This document shows, in pieces, positions 12,992 through 23,128 of a stretch of DNA of 64,000 bases. The notes below the pieces were generated by a model, which saw only the letters and a list, made by a program, of their open reading frames with translations, had not been told where the DNA came from and did not search any database. The position numbers and the translations under genes were made by a program. Every line of letters begins with the position of its first letter. The stretch's first letter is position 1. The stretch is from Macrotrachela quadricornifera (taxonomy: Eukaryota > Rotifera > Eurotatoria > Philodinida > Philodinidae): assembly GCA_022393335.1 (NCBI GenBank), contig JAJEKB010021191.1:1822604-1886603 (forward strand). Reading direction: 5' to 3'.

Positions 12992-15148
12992 ATGGAGATC
13001 GCGTTGAAAATAGCAGACATCGCCTGGAAAATCAAAATTCTCATTGACAACGTTCGAGCAAATAGTAAACGATGTCGACGTTTAAATGATCGGATTTCGG
13101 TTCTCGTTCCATTAATTCAACAAATGCATACAAAAAAAACATCGACAGCCAAATACACAGCTGCATTGGAACGATTACTTGTTTGTGTTGAACGTTGTTA
13201 TGCATTTATAAAGAAATTTACTGAAAGTAATTGGTTTGTTCGAGTATATGATCAAGCATGCCATCGAAATACATTTGATGAATTAAATCAAATACTGTTT
13301 TCCTGCGCTACAGATTTAAATTTAGCTTTATCTGTGCAAAACCATTTCAAGGGTGAACAGGATGAAACTGATCGACGTGATGATCGACAATTTTTAGCAA
13401 AGAATTTTGATAAAATCATTAACTTACAAAGTGAATATTCACAGCAGCATAAAACTCAATTGGGTAATATTGAACGTATGTTCCAATCATTGGTCGATAA
13501 TAATAAACAGAATCTTGAAGCATTAATGGATGATTACAAACGGCAATCCATGGATGAAGAGGAGAAACTTTTCATTCATGTTCAATACAGTCAAGTCATA
13601 TTCGAACAATTGATTGCCAGTGCCAGTTCAGGTAATGTGTATAAAGGACGATGGAGCAATTCAAAAGTTGTTGTTAAAGAGCTAAAAATTTCTGCTATGA
13701 AAGGACAAGAACGACAGGAATTTATTAAAGCTGTAGAAATTCTTACTCGTATTCGGCATGAAAATATTGTTCAACATCTAGGTGCATGTATCGAAGAACC
13801 TGATCGTTATCTTGTTCTTAGTGAATTGATGCCTTTAGGATCCTTAAATACCATCTTAAGAGACAAAGAAATCGAATTCACTTGGATTGATCGTTGGTCT
13901 ATTGCTAAACAGATTACCAATGCTATTCTATATCTTCATACTTATTGTTCACCACCGATTATTCATAAAGATATTAAATCATCAAATGTTCTTTTGGATT
14001 ACTATGGTGGTGATCGTCGAAAATATCGAGCAAAAGTAAACGATTTTGGATTAGAACAAATTCATGGTAACATTGGTACTCTAGCTTGGTCTGCACCGGA
14101 AACTTTGCGAACAATTCATCGACGTATGTTCAATACAGCAAGTGATATTTACAGTTTAGGTGTGGTCTTATGGGAATTAGCCACCGGTCAGATGCCTTAT
14201 GCAAATCAGTCATCTGAAGAAATCATACGGCAGATTTGTGAAGGTCAACAATTATCTATCTCGTATGAACAAATTCCAAGAATTTTTGCAAATATTCTTT
14301 ATCAAACATGGAATGAAGATGTAGATGAGCGACTCTCCTGTGAACAAGTATATGCTCGTCTGGTCATCGGTTCCAAAAGAATTGATACTAATGAGGACTT
14401 GTGGCCCGATACCATCAAGTCATCAATGGTTCATCTCAACTCACCCAATGTTTTAGATCATCTCTTGAATTTTAAATATGAATTGGAACAACAAAATGAA
14501 CAGCGTAATATATTAAAAATCACTAAAGCTGCTAAAGAACTATTACATTTAATGAATAAAAATCCGAAACCGATTCCAGCGACTTTTATTGAACATTTGA
14601 TCAGCACTGGTGAATCTATTTTGGAAACGAAGGTCGATGCCAACTTGTACATCAGTGCAACTTGTCAGTTAATTGGTCTCCTCGCTGAAATTTCCCCAAC
14701 GAATACAATTATTGTCGAGCAAGGTGGTATTCTATTTCTTCTTCATGTAATTCAAGCTTTTGCCGATATAGATCAAACTATCGTAAAGCAAGCAGGTGAT
14801 GCTCTGAATAGATTGAATACGAATGTTCTAAACGATTCATCAGCAAACAATCAAGTTCTCAATCAAAATGAGACAGATAAAAAAGTCCATGATAAATTAT
14901 CTTCATTAGCAATAAATAAGGATAAGTCTGATCCAACAATTGTTTTACGACAAGTAGCGGAACAAGTTCAATTAGAAGGTCGTGCTGATCGACGTGTTTT
15001 GACAATAATCGAAGAACTACTTGAGGAGACGCCCGATGAGAATGATGAAATAGTCTCACATAAAAAGAAGGCCAAACGAAATTCGTCGAAAAAGAAGTGG
15101 CATATTTCATATCTTTTTGGCAAAAAGCGTTATACGAAAAAATTATAG
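12992..15148 (+). CDS. TKL-type protein kinase with N-terminal MLKL-like helical bundle
   Basis: Intronless frame of 718 codons. Residues about 1-125 are all-helical (IADIAWKIKILIDNVRANSK onwards) and resemble the four-helix-bundle/HeLo-like N-termini of MLKL and related proteins. A helical linker (about 140-190) follows. The kinase domain spans about 204-458: a degenerate glycine loop (SASSGNVYKG), Lys229 in VVVKELK, alpha-C Glu near 249, the catalytic loop HKDIKSSN (HKD in place of HRD) at 325-330, an intact DFG at 351-353, and SAPE at 367-370. Unlike vertebrate MLKL, whose DFG is degenerate, the catalytic residues here look complete, so activity is expected. Residues about 470-640 are helical and repeat-like (possibly ARM-like). 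The tail is strongly basic (KKKAKRNSSKKKW) and could bind membrane. A membrane-acting or cell-death role is inference. It could instead be a general RIPK/MLK-like signalling kinase. Confidence 0.85.
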   Translation: MEIALKIADIAWKIKILIDNVRANSKRCRRLNDRISVLVPLIQQMHTKKTSTAKYTAALERLLVCVERCYAFIKKFTESNWFVRVYDQACHRNTFDELNQILFSCATDLNLALSVQNHFKGEQDETDRRDDRQFLAKNFDKIINLQSEYSQQHKTQLGNIERMFQSLVDNNKQNLEALMDDYKRQSMDEEEKLFIHVQYSQVIFEQLIASASSGNVYKGRWSNSKVVVKELKISAMKGQERQEFIKAVEILTRIRHENIVQHLGACIEEPDRYLVLSELMPLGSLNTILRDKEIEFTWIDRWSIAKQITNAILYLHTYCSPPIIHKDIKSSNVLLDYYGGDRRKYRAKVNDFGLEQIHGNIGTLAWSAPETLRTIHRRMFNTASDIYSLGVVLWELATGQMPYANQSSEEIIRQICEGQQLSISYEQIPRIFANILYQTWNEDVDERLSCEQVYARLVIGSKRIDTNEDLWPDTIKSSMVHLNSPNVLDHLLNFKYELEQQNEQRNILKITKAAKELLHLMNKNPKPIPATFIEHLISTGESILETKVDANLYISATCQLIGLLAEISPTNTIIVEQGGILFLLHVIQAFADIDQTIVKQAGDALNRLNTNVLNDSSANNQVLNQNETDKKVHDKLSSLAINKDKSDPTIVLRQVAEQVQLEGRADRRVLTIIEELLEETPDENDEIVSHKKKAKRNSSKKKWHISYLFGKKRYTKKL

Positions 15149-16340
15149 ATCATCAATGACTGACTTTTTTAAACATTTCTCAAGATCCAATTACTTTCAA
15201 TGGACATTGAACAATCGCTCTGAAATTGTTGTTCAGATTTAGATATTTTGGCTCTCTTGCCTGCTTTTGAAAGTCTAGACTAATTATTAAAGTCTGTTTG
15301 TGTTCGAATATATTCCGTAGCTGTAACTCGACTCTTTTTTTGTGTCACATCTATAAGTTATCATAAAATCTTTCATGGATAAGTAAACTACACAGTGCGT
15401 AAAACTATTTTTTTTAGGAGGATAATGCTATTGGTAAAATTGAATTTATCAGTACAAAATGGTAAGGTTTTACCAATATTTTTATATCAAACATGACATA
15501 TTCTTAGCAATTTCCTCAGTACATTTGTGAGTATCTCTCAACAATGAGTCATTCAACATGATCATTACTTCGTGGTTTAGTCCACAAGATCATATTATTC
15601 TTGTTCGTTCTGTTCTCTTTTCTTTATCTTCTTTTAAAAATGAATGAGGATATGCGGTCGGAATAATAGAAAGAATGAAGCAATTTTCATTTTTCTTTTC
15701 TTTAGCCCACTTTATCATTTTGCAACCACGTTTCACTGTACTTCTATTCAATATTAGGATAAGATTTTTGTGCATGCATAGAACACTATAAGGTTGTTTT
15801 ATAGTTTAGTAATTTTATGAACAAAAACCATCGATTCTTTAGTATTGATTTGCTGTCTCCCCATAGTATATGATTCTGTCCATATCTTCTTTCATTTTAC
15901 TCTCGTGTACTAATATATACATTGTTCTAGTATATTTAAGTGCATTTTTTCCTTTCCATCTCTCTTGCATCTATATATATAGATATATATTCGCCTGTGG
16001 ATGCATAAAGATGTGTGTAAAGTTCAGATTTGTCTTGACTGATAGTTATTACCAGGCAGACTGTCATATTTCTTGAACATTTTTATGATGAATTTTCTAC
16101 GCTTAGCAGAACATATCCGAGATGAGGCTTCAAATGTCGAGTTTCTACAATAATATAGAATAATTCAAACTCAAAGATTTTGCAAGAATGGTCACAAAAT
16201 GAAATTGTGTCTAGGTGCTCAGGATCAATAGAGATACAGCTTGAAAGGCTGTTGTCAATTAATTGGTCGATTCCAGACTGCCACCTCGAAAAGTCATTCT
16301 CTTCATCTATTCTTGGTCACGAAAGACAACCTCAGTCGAA
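15149..16340. other. intergenic with AT microsatellite
   Basis: 3' flank of the kinase gene. A short TA-rich microsatellite (TATATATAGATATATAT) lies near 15975. No supported gene. Confidence 0.4.
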
Positions 16341-16341
16341 T

Positions 16342-16788
16342 TTTCAACAGTTGAACTCAAGATTGGCAAGAGTTCTGTCGTAGACTGAAATAACTGCTTA
16401 AGAAAAGTGTGTGCTTCTAAGCTTCAACAGACACAAACAATGAGTGCTGACTATATATTATCACAACAATGGATATTGGGTGGAATCTATCGAGAAACTC
16501 GTAAGTGTTTTATGGAAACCTTTCCCGTTCGAAGTGCAGCTATACTGTTTCCAATCATTACAAATCGAGTCACACCCAGAATAACAATTATAACGGACGA
16601 ATGACGAGCTTACAGAAGATTAACCGCTAGTGGTTGTACTCATCTTACAGTCAATCACAAGTACAATTTCGTGAATTCACAAAGTGGAGTTCACACACAA
16701 AACATCGAAAGAGTTTGACGAAACTCAACAAGATTGAACTGACGTGATACCTTCGATGCAATTCTGGATGATATAGCTGCATTTTGAT
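16342..16788 (+). pseudogene. Merlin / ISXO2-type DDE transposase remnant
   Basis: From 16361 the frame reads DWQEFCRRLK, resembling the 'DW..FCRD' block of this family. After a frame change and an apparent deletion, 16430-16604 reads SQQWILGGIYRETRKCF and on to ITIITDE (catalytic Asp block). The same frame continues through RAYRRLTASGCTHLTVNHKY, then NFVNSQSGVHTQNIERV, and ends DTFDAILDDIAAF. These match conserved ISXO2/Merlin landmarks (W..GG..R.T, TDEW..Y, VNH...FV....GVHT..IE..W). In-frame TGA stops lie at 16602, 16716 and 16740, and at least two fall where the family has Trp. No terminal repeats were found. Merlin is the animal branch of this family. Confidence 0.75.
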
Positions 16789-18430
16789 CACCAGAGAACT
16801 AGTACTGACGATGTTTTATTTTATATATAGTGGCCTTATTTAGTTTGAAAATAAAAGTTAGAAGAGAATAAAAAAATCCCATGTGAGAAGATAACAAATC
16901 AGTACCCTTACTTTTTCAAAAACTCCTTATCTGACCAAAGATTCATGCAAAATATGAAATGCGAAGGTAATGAAAAAATCAATTTATTAGCGTCATCGGA
17001 TGTTACTTTATGGTGCAAACTTGTGTCCAACATATACATGTACGTATGTGTACAGTAAAACATCTCCAAAGCAACTGATTCCTGAAAGATTTGGAGGAAT
17101 TGTGTCATTTCGTATTTAAAATTATAAACAAGTAATTTCAATGATTCTGATATTGGAATTAGTTTTTAAAAAGCGAGATAGTTCCGATTTCACACTATGA
17201 TCTAACCGTTGAAGTTTTAAACAGCACTTCCACACGATTTTCCTTAATTATTTCATTGAGATTAATAGGTTACTGTGTGATTATCTTAACTAACGACGTA
17301 ATGTTTTCGATGTTTATGACTTTTCACGATCAATAATAGATAGTTGATGAACAAAAATGACTAGAAGTTGTGATTGATTTCTCTCTCAGTAGTCGTTTCG
17401 TCATTCGTCTCTAATGAATTGTCAGACGAACCAATTAAATGTGGAAAAATTTTTCATCGATAAGTGATGTCAAATGTCTCTGTTCATATTGTAGAGGTTA
17501 TTTTACACGGGAGGGATCGCAAAAAAGCATTCACAGTCAGAATTACGAGGGGCTCATTGAGGAGGTGACCAAAACCAGCAAAAATCGCTCGGGGAGATCG
17601 TAGGGCGTTCAGTATAATAGTTTGCTCATAAAGGAGAGATGTTCACTAATAGTGGTTTTACTATATCTCGGCTACTGAAAGATAAAACAAAGTCCTGAGA
17701 TCAAATTGTGTTTTTCTTGAGCACAATGTAAACAAACGGAATATCCTAGTTGAAATAGGAAGATAAATGGGAACGATTTGATCTCGATATTTTCATCTCA
17801 CCTTTGAGCAGATATTTTGTGGTTTTTTATTCTTGGAATCACCTCCACAGAAAATAAAAATTTTTATGCGTGCGTCTAGAACGAAAGAACCAGACCTGCA
17901 CTCACATCAAGTGCGAGTAAAAATGGTAACCGACTGCAGAGACTGAAAAATATCCAAATATGCTTCTATACGACATCTGCTATTTTTCAACTTAGATTCG
18001 TATAGAGAAAATCATAATAAAACTCAATTGCGTTCAGATGAATCGGTTCAGCTGACTAGTGATGAATTCAATCACTGTTATGCGAAAGATTAATAGATGT
18101 AATAGTCTATAAATCTTAATTTGTACTCAAAAATTACCTTCACTCTTGATATCAATTATTTCTATTCAAGTGTGTAAACATACTTCCATGCAAAATCGTA
18201 ATTCTTCATCTCAAGAGGCAAAGAAAGAGAGAAAAAGCGAATATATCTTTCACTATAGTATTTAATTAATTAGCGTTTTTTGGTTGTGCTTCTAACTAAT
18301 TGTAAATCGATGTATATATATAAGAGACATGATGTTACTGTAGAAACACAACTTTAGTTATTTTAACCAATTTATCTATTTGTATTTCTTGTCGAATTAA
18401 TAGCAGAAAAATGAGTGAAATAAATTAGAA
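16789..18430. other. intergenic, nothing recognised
   Basis: AT-rich sequence without supported coding potential, tandem repeats or clear inverted repeats. Short open frames such as 16908-17141 minus show no motif. Confidence 0.4.
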
Positions 18431-18436
18431 CTTTAT

Positions 18437-18688
18437 TTGATCATTATTTTGACATTGATGATAATGTATTGTCATGCACGAAAGTCGAAAGAAAATATCC
18501 AACCTGCTGTCAAACGTCGTTGTGTTCCACCTAGTGGTTTATGCGAAAATAGAGACGATTGCTGGGGTGTTGATCATATTACTCATGTTATTGTCCCTGA
18601 TATGTGTAATAGTCGTGATGCTACTCGTACTCGTTGTGTTACTCGTATTACTCCTCGTAATCATCGTTATTATCATGATAAACAATAA
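18437..18688 (+). CDS. possible small Cys-rich secreted peptide (weak)
   Basis: An open frame that, from Met codons at 18458 or 18464, would begin with a short hydrophobic segment ending in YCHA. It continues with five spaced cysteines (CVPPSGLCENRDDC, then DMC and TRC) and a basic end. The pattern recalls small secreted Cys-rich peptides. No good upstream ATG exists in frame, so a preceding exon would be needed for a proper signal peptide; an AG that could serve as acceptor lies just before 18430. The family is unrecognised and it may be non-coding. A frame on the opposite strand over the same bases is probably a shadow. Confidence 0.25.
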   Translation: MIIILTLMIMYCHARKSKENIQPAVKRRCVPPSGLCENRDDCWGVDHITHVIVPDMCNSRDATRTRCVTRITPRNHRYYHDKQ

Positions 18689-18719
18689 TTTTGGTATGTT
18701 AATCAATATTATATATTGA

Positions 18720-19980
18720 TAATTATTCTCTGTTTTTCTATACATATTTTTCTCAATATTCAGTCCTAGTAAAATATAAATAAATATTAAAATCATATTT
18801 TGCTTATCTTACAAATAGTATCATAGATCTACAATAATTATAAATAATGTATTATTATTTCGATGTGTATTAAATAATCTATTCAATTGATTAGAACTTT
18901 GATTGAAGATGAGAATATGAGTCTTCCAACAAGTAGTATCTTCTACAATTAAGATACAAGGTAACGCAACGAAAACGTCATTAAACCCTCTACTGAATGT
19001 CGATTACTACCATCATAATTTAGTAGACGTATTTGGAGTTCATAGATATAAAATGAACATTTCTTTCATGAGATATTGGATTTCAAAAAGTCATCCATCT
19101 CCTACAAGAAGGCGCGTTCCAAACTAAGGAATCTCTCCCTTTGTCATATTCGCACACATTAGAATATAATAAGCCGATTTATGTCTCGCAGTGTCTATAG
19201 AAAAATGGTTTCGTTCACTGAAATTTGGTAGCTCAGATCTCCATCAGACCACAGCTACATATAAAAAAACATGTGATTGGGTGGTCTACCACACTCAATA
19301 ATGAAGTTATTATCAAGGTTATATTTACTTTCTTTCTTCTCACAGCAATCGAACCAATGAATGAGCGAACGAACGTTTGATCATCACAGATTCAAATTCC
19401 CATCTTTGATTACCTTTAGTTAAGTTTTATGAAAAATATTAATAATTAATTATTAATTACTAACTAGCCATTAATACTTAATAAATCGACAGCAGATTCA
19501 TATTCCCCACTCTCAATTACCTTTCAATCAAGTTCTATCGAAAGCTAGTATCAGAACCTAACAATTGAGCAATGAATAAACATCTGCTCGTTTTTTTTTG
19601 CACCTGCTTGGCGCATTACCCTTCTTTCAGTAGAGGGAATTATAAAACTCATTAATTTAGTCGTCATACAACGGATCAATGAATTCTAAACAGATGCTTT
19701 CACCTATCTATCCAAATTCGTAAATATATACAAATTTAAAATGAAAATATAGTCTATCCAAACAGTCTGCTCATGTGACTGTTTTTTGAATAACTTGAGA
19801 ACGGAAACAGCTAGAAACCTGCGGCTTTCACCGATCAAAAGAGAACAAGTTAGGGTGTCTTTTTCTCTGATAATGTGTTAGACAAAATTCTTTTAAAACT
19901 CATCATTTTTGAAAAATATAGAAAAGAAAGCATGAAAACAACATACAATACACAGGAAGTTTCGATTAGAGTTAATACGG
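18720..19980. other. intergenic, nothing recognised
   Basis: AT-rich. A short TTAATAATTAATTATTAATTA-type low-complexity run lies near 19435-19465. No supported gene or RNA. Confidence 0.4.
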
Positions 19981-19988
19981 GATTTCAG

Positions 19989-20769
19989 TGCTAATAGCAT
20001 CCAAATAAAACAAAAAAATCTGAAAAGAAAAAATGTAGTGAGGGTAAAATTTTCCATGCTAAAATCTCTATAAAATTTTACTCCAAATTTCTGAGAAGAT
20101 ATGGGAATTTATAGAGATTAAATTTCCGATGCTCAAATGTATACAAAATTTCACTGCCATATTTCCGTGAAGTAATGGCAGTAAAATTCCATTACAGTTA
20201 AACACTGGAGTTGAAATTCACTATACAGCTATTAATTCAACTAACCTAGTCAGCCATCAACTTTTCAACTACTCAATTAATCACATTCTGCAATATTCGA
20301 CCCTTCAACTGATCGGTTCCTCGCAATCTAATACAGAGATTTCTCCTAGCATTTTGCAAAAACACTACACAGGCCGCGCCTCTGATCCTTCCTGGCATCG
20401 TCATGCAGGGCCCCCTTCGCCCTCGTGACACACTCATAGAAGACGGTGCCGATCCGTCTTCGTGGCACGCTTACGCATTTGAAGTTTCTCTTGGTACCGT
20501 ATTTTTCAGTTATATTCGAATTTTATTAAGACAACTGCTGAGCAACTCCAGAGCTGAAAAATTTATTGCCATCACCCGTATAGTCCTCCAGAAATATGGA
20601 AGTAAAATTTAATATACATTTTAGCATTCAAAATTGTACCCTCATTACTCCCATACCTTCTCAGAAATATGGTGGTAAAATTTTATATGAATTTTAGCAT
20701 TGAAATTTTACCTCCTTTACTTTTTTTTGGTGTTTAGATTTTTGTTTTTTTTTTTGGATGCTATTAGCA
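19989..20769. mobile_element. non-autonomous element with ~190-bp inverted-repeat arms, flanked by TGCTAWTAGCA
   Basis: The left arm (about 20000-20190) and right arm (about 20556-20758) are clearly inverted copies, sharing for example AAAATTTTAC, TTTCTGAGAAG and the GGATGCTATTAGCA end. The element is bordered by TGCTAATAGCA (19989-19999) and TGCTATTAGCA (20759-20769), which look like an 11-bp target duplication or part of the termini. The centre (about 20370-20480) is noticeably GC-richer than the rest. No transposase is encoded. Confidence 0.65.
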
Positions 20770-20776
20770 TTGGATT

Positions 20777-22310
20777 CTTTCATTTACTGTTCGATTATGG
20801 CCTTTGAATTAGACAGAGAAACTTCAGATCTATAGTTCAAAATATGATACACTTTCTTAGGCTTCATTATATTCTCATTCAAATATCTAGCTGTTACAAG
20901 AAAAGATGCCAAAACGCAGTAAAGCATCAGCAAAATTTATTATTATTTGCGTATGTAAATACATGATTTCATTTGGTCAACACTAGAATACAATTAAAGA
21001 GTCATTTACGTTGCGTCTTGAACTATAGATCTAAAGTCTCTCTATCTAAATCAAAAGACATAATCGAAACTTTCTGTGTATTGTATGTCACTTTCATACT
21101 TTCTTTTCTATATTTTTCAAAGATGATTAGTTTTAAAAGAATTTCGTCTAGCAACTATCAAAACTTTCGCTCATTCTATATTTATACAGTTGCTTTCATG
21201 ATGCTTTAAATAAAATGAATCCCTTCAATTACTTTGAAATTATGGACGAAGAAAGAGAATTAGTAATCCTGTTTTGACGTATTTTACGTTCGTCAGCATC
21301 GTTTGTGATGTCGTTCGAAAGCAAACATCACAACACTTGTATGAGCTTCTATCAAGCATATATATATATATGCATACGAGCATGCACTTAGAATTACATT
21401 TTTTTTCTCTCCTACCACGGGCGGTATTGTGATAATAAGGTAAGAAAAAATAGGTTATATTTTATTAGGCGAGCATAATGCGTGTAGCTTCAAAAGGAAA
21501 AATAGGCAGCTGCGCACTAGGACATTTACTTGCTAAATAGACTACAATATATAAAAACCATGAAAGTCTTGGTAGAGATAACAAAGCTCGGCATACACTA
21601 GTTTATCAAAGAAAAATTCATTATAGTATTTCTTAAATCGAAGGAAACAACGTCATAAACAGTAAGCTCGTACAAAATAGTGAAAATAGTAGAAGGAATG
21701 ATGACCGTTATCTAATATAAAAGACAGTCTGTAAATTGGACTAACGTACTAGGACGAAATACAATAAAACTTCAGGCAAATTCGGTTTATCAATTTTAAT
21801 GTACTGTTAATGTATGTCTGTAATGAAAGATATTAATTATAATCCGTTACAGTGAGTTTTGACAAAATGGTCAAAAACAGTTATCTTAAAATCAATCGTC
21901 TTTCATTATAATCCAGTATTAGACTTTGGTTTTGTCGCTATATATATGACAGTTTGTAAGAGAAAAAGAAGAAAGTTCTGCTGTCACAGTTTGTGATGAG
22001 AACGTTGCTAAGATGCCTGACATGGTACATTGGCGTATGAAGTAAAACTGACACTATATACAATCGCCGTATTTCTTTGTATTTGACATGAAGACAAACA
22101 ATTATCATGTACGGCTCTTTAAACCGCTGCATCTATTGCATATTATCATTTGTAATAGTAAGTGTGTGATTTAGGTGCTTAGAAAATTGCAAAATAAATG
22201 CCTCTTAAAGTATTTTGTGTTGATTAAGTAATTGTTACATAGGTTCCAACTTGTAACTTTATGATCAGAAGAGGGGAAATTGATGATAATATTTCAACTC
22301 TTTTTTATTC
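20777..22310. other. intergenic
   Basis: AT-rich with no supported gene. A small hairpin (TTGTGATGT and ACATCACAA) lies at about 21302-21334. A TATATATATATA run lies near 21360. Confidence 0.4.
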
Positions 22311-22313
22311 AAC

Positions 22314-22802
22314 CGAAGATGTCCCTTTTATAGGACCACTTCGAATATGATCACGCAACAAAAAAGAAAAAAAAAGAAAAGAAAACACATAAAGAAATTG
22401 AGAAGAGACAAAGACAAGCAGGAGGGCAGCGCGTGGTTCCCTCCTGCTTATGAAGAAATTTAACAAAGACAAGAAGGAGAATAATGGGTACATCTCCTTC
22501 TTAATATTAAGTTAATATTAAAAAAGAAGAAGATGACGTCATGTATCCGCATGACATAGTGCATGCACATGACGTCATTTATCTTCTTTCCAAGCGTGAT
22601 ATGAGAATTTCAATCATTCTCATAGACGAAATATAGAAGAAAAGAAGAGAGAGAAAAAAAAAAGATTGACCTAGATATGCTAGAGAAGTTATACAAACGA
22701 AAGAGAAAGGAAAGGAAAAGACATACACTTACATAGAGCACGCGCATAACGCATGTACATATACAAGGAATGTAATGCTCTATGTTAGAGTGCTCTCTAA
22801 CA
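22314..22802. repeat. cluster of six short hairpins upstream of the esterase gene
   Basis: Six inverted repeats follow each other. 22314-22343: 11-bp arms, two mismatches, 8-nt loop. 22417-22448: AGCAGGAGGG / CCCTCCTGCT, 12-nt loop. 22471-22502: AAGAAGGAGA / TCTCCTTCTT, 12-nt loop. 22523-22591: arms of about 22 bp, each containing the palindrome TGACGTCA. 22601-22623: ATGAGAAT / ATTCTCAT. 22783-22802: TGTTAGAG / CTCTAACA. The second and third share the flank ACAAAGACAAG and the same geometry, as if duplicated and then changed by paired compensating substitutions. Confidence 0.55.
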
Positions 22803-23128
22803 GTAATTTTTAGCTGCACCACGAATTTTTGATATAGATCGAATGCGAGAAAACGGATGACGTTTTGATCGGAGAATAAAAAAGAAGAGAAGTTATCTAT
22901 AATTGCCCTTCATTCTCTATCATTTTTTATTTGGGTATTACTAAAATATGTGAATACTTTTGAACATCCATTCGAAAACTAAATTTAAATCTAATGATAT
23001 TCATTTCTGATTCTCAAGTCAAAATATCACAATATTTTATTTGCGAATCATTGATCTAAACTTCTGCAAAACTTTCTAATCTGCACTCATCAAAAGTTAA
23101 GTAATATCTAATGTGAGCTATATTTTAG

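Noticed and set aside
14458..15110. Minus-strand frames opposite the kinase C-terminal region
   Set aside because: Antisense shadows of the kinase gene.
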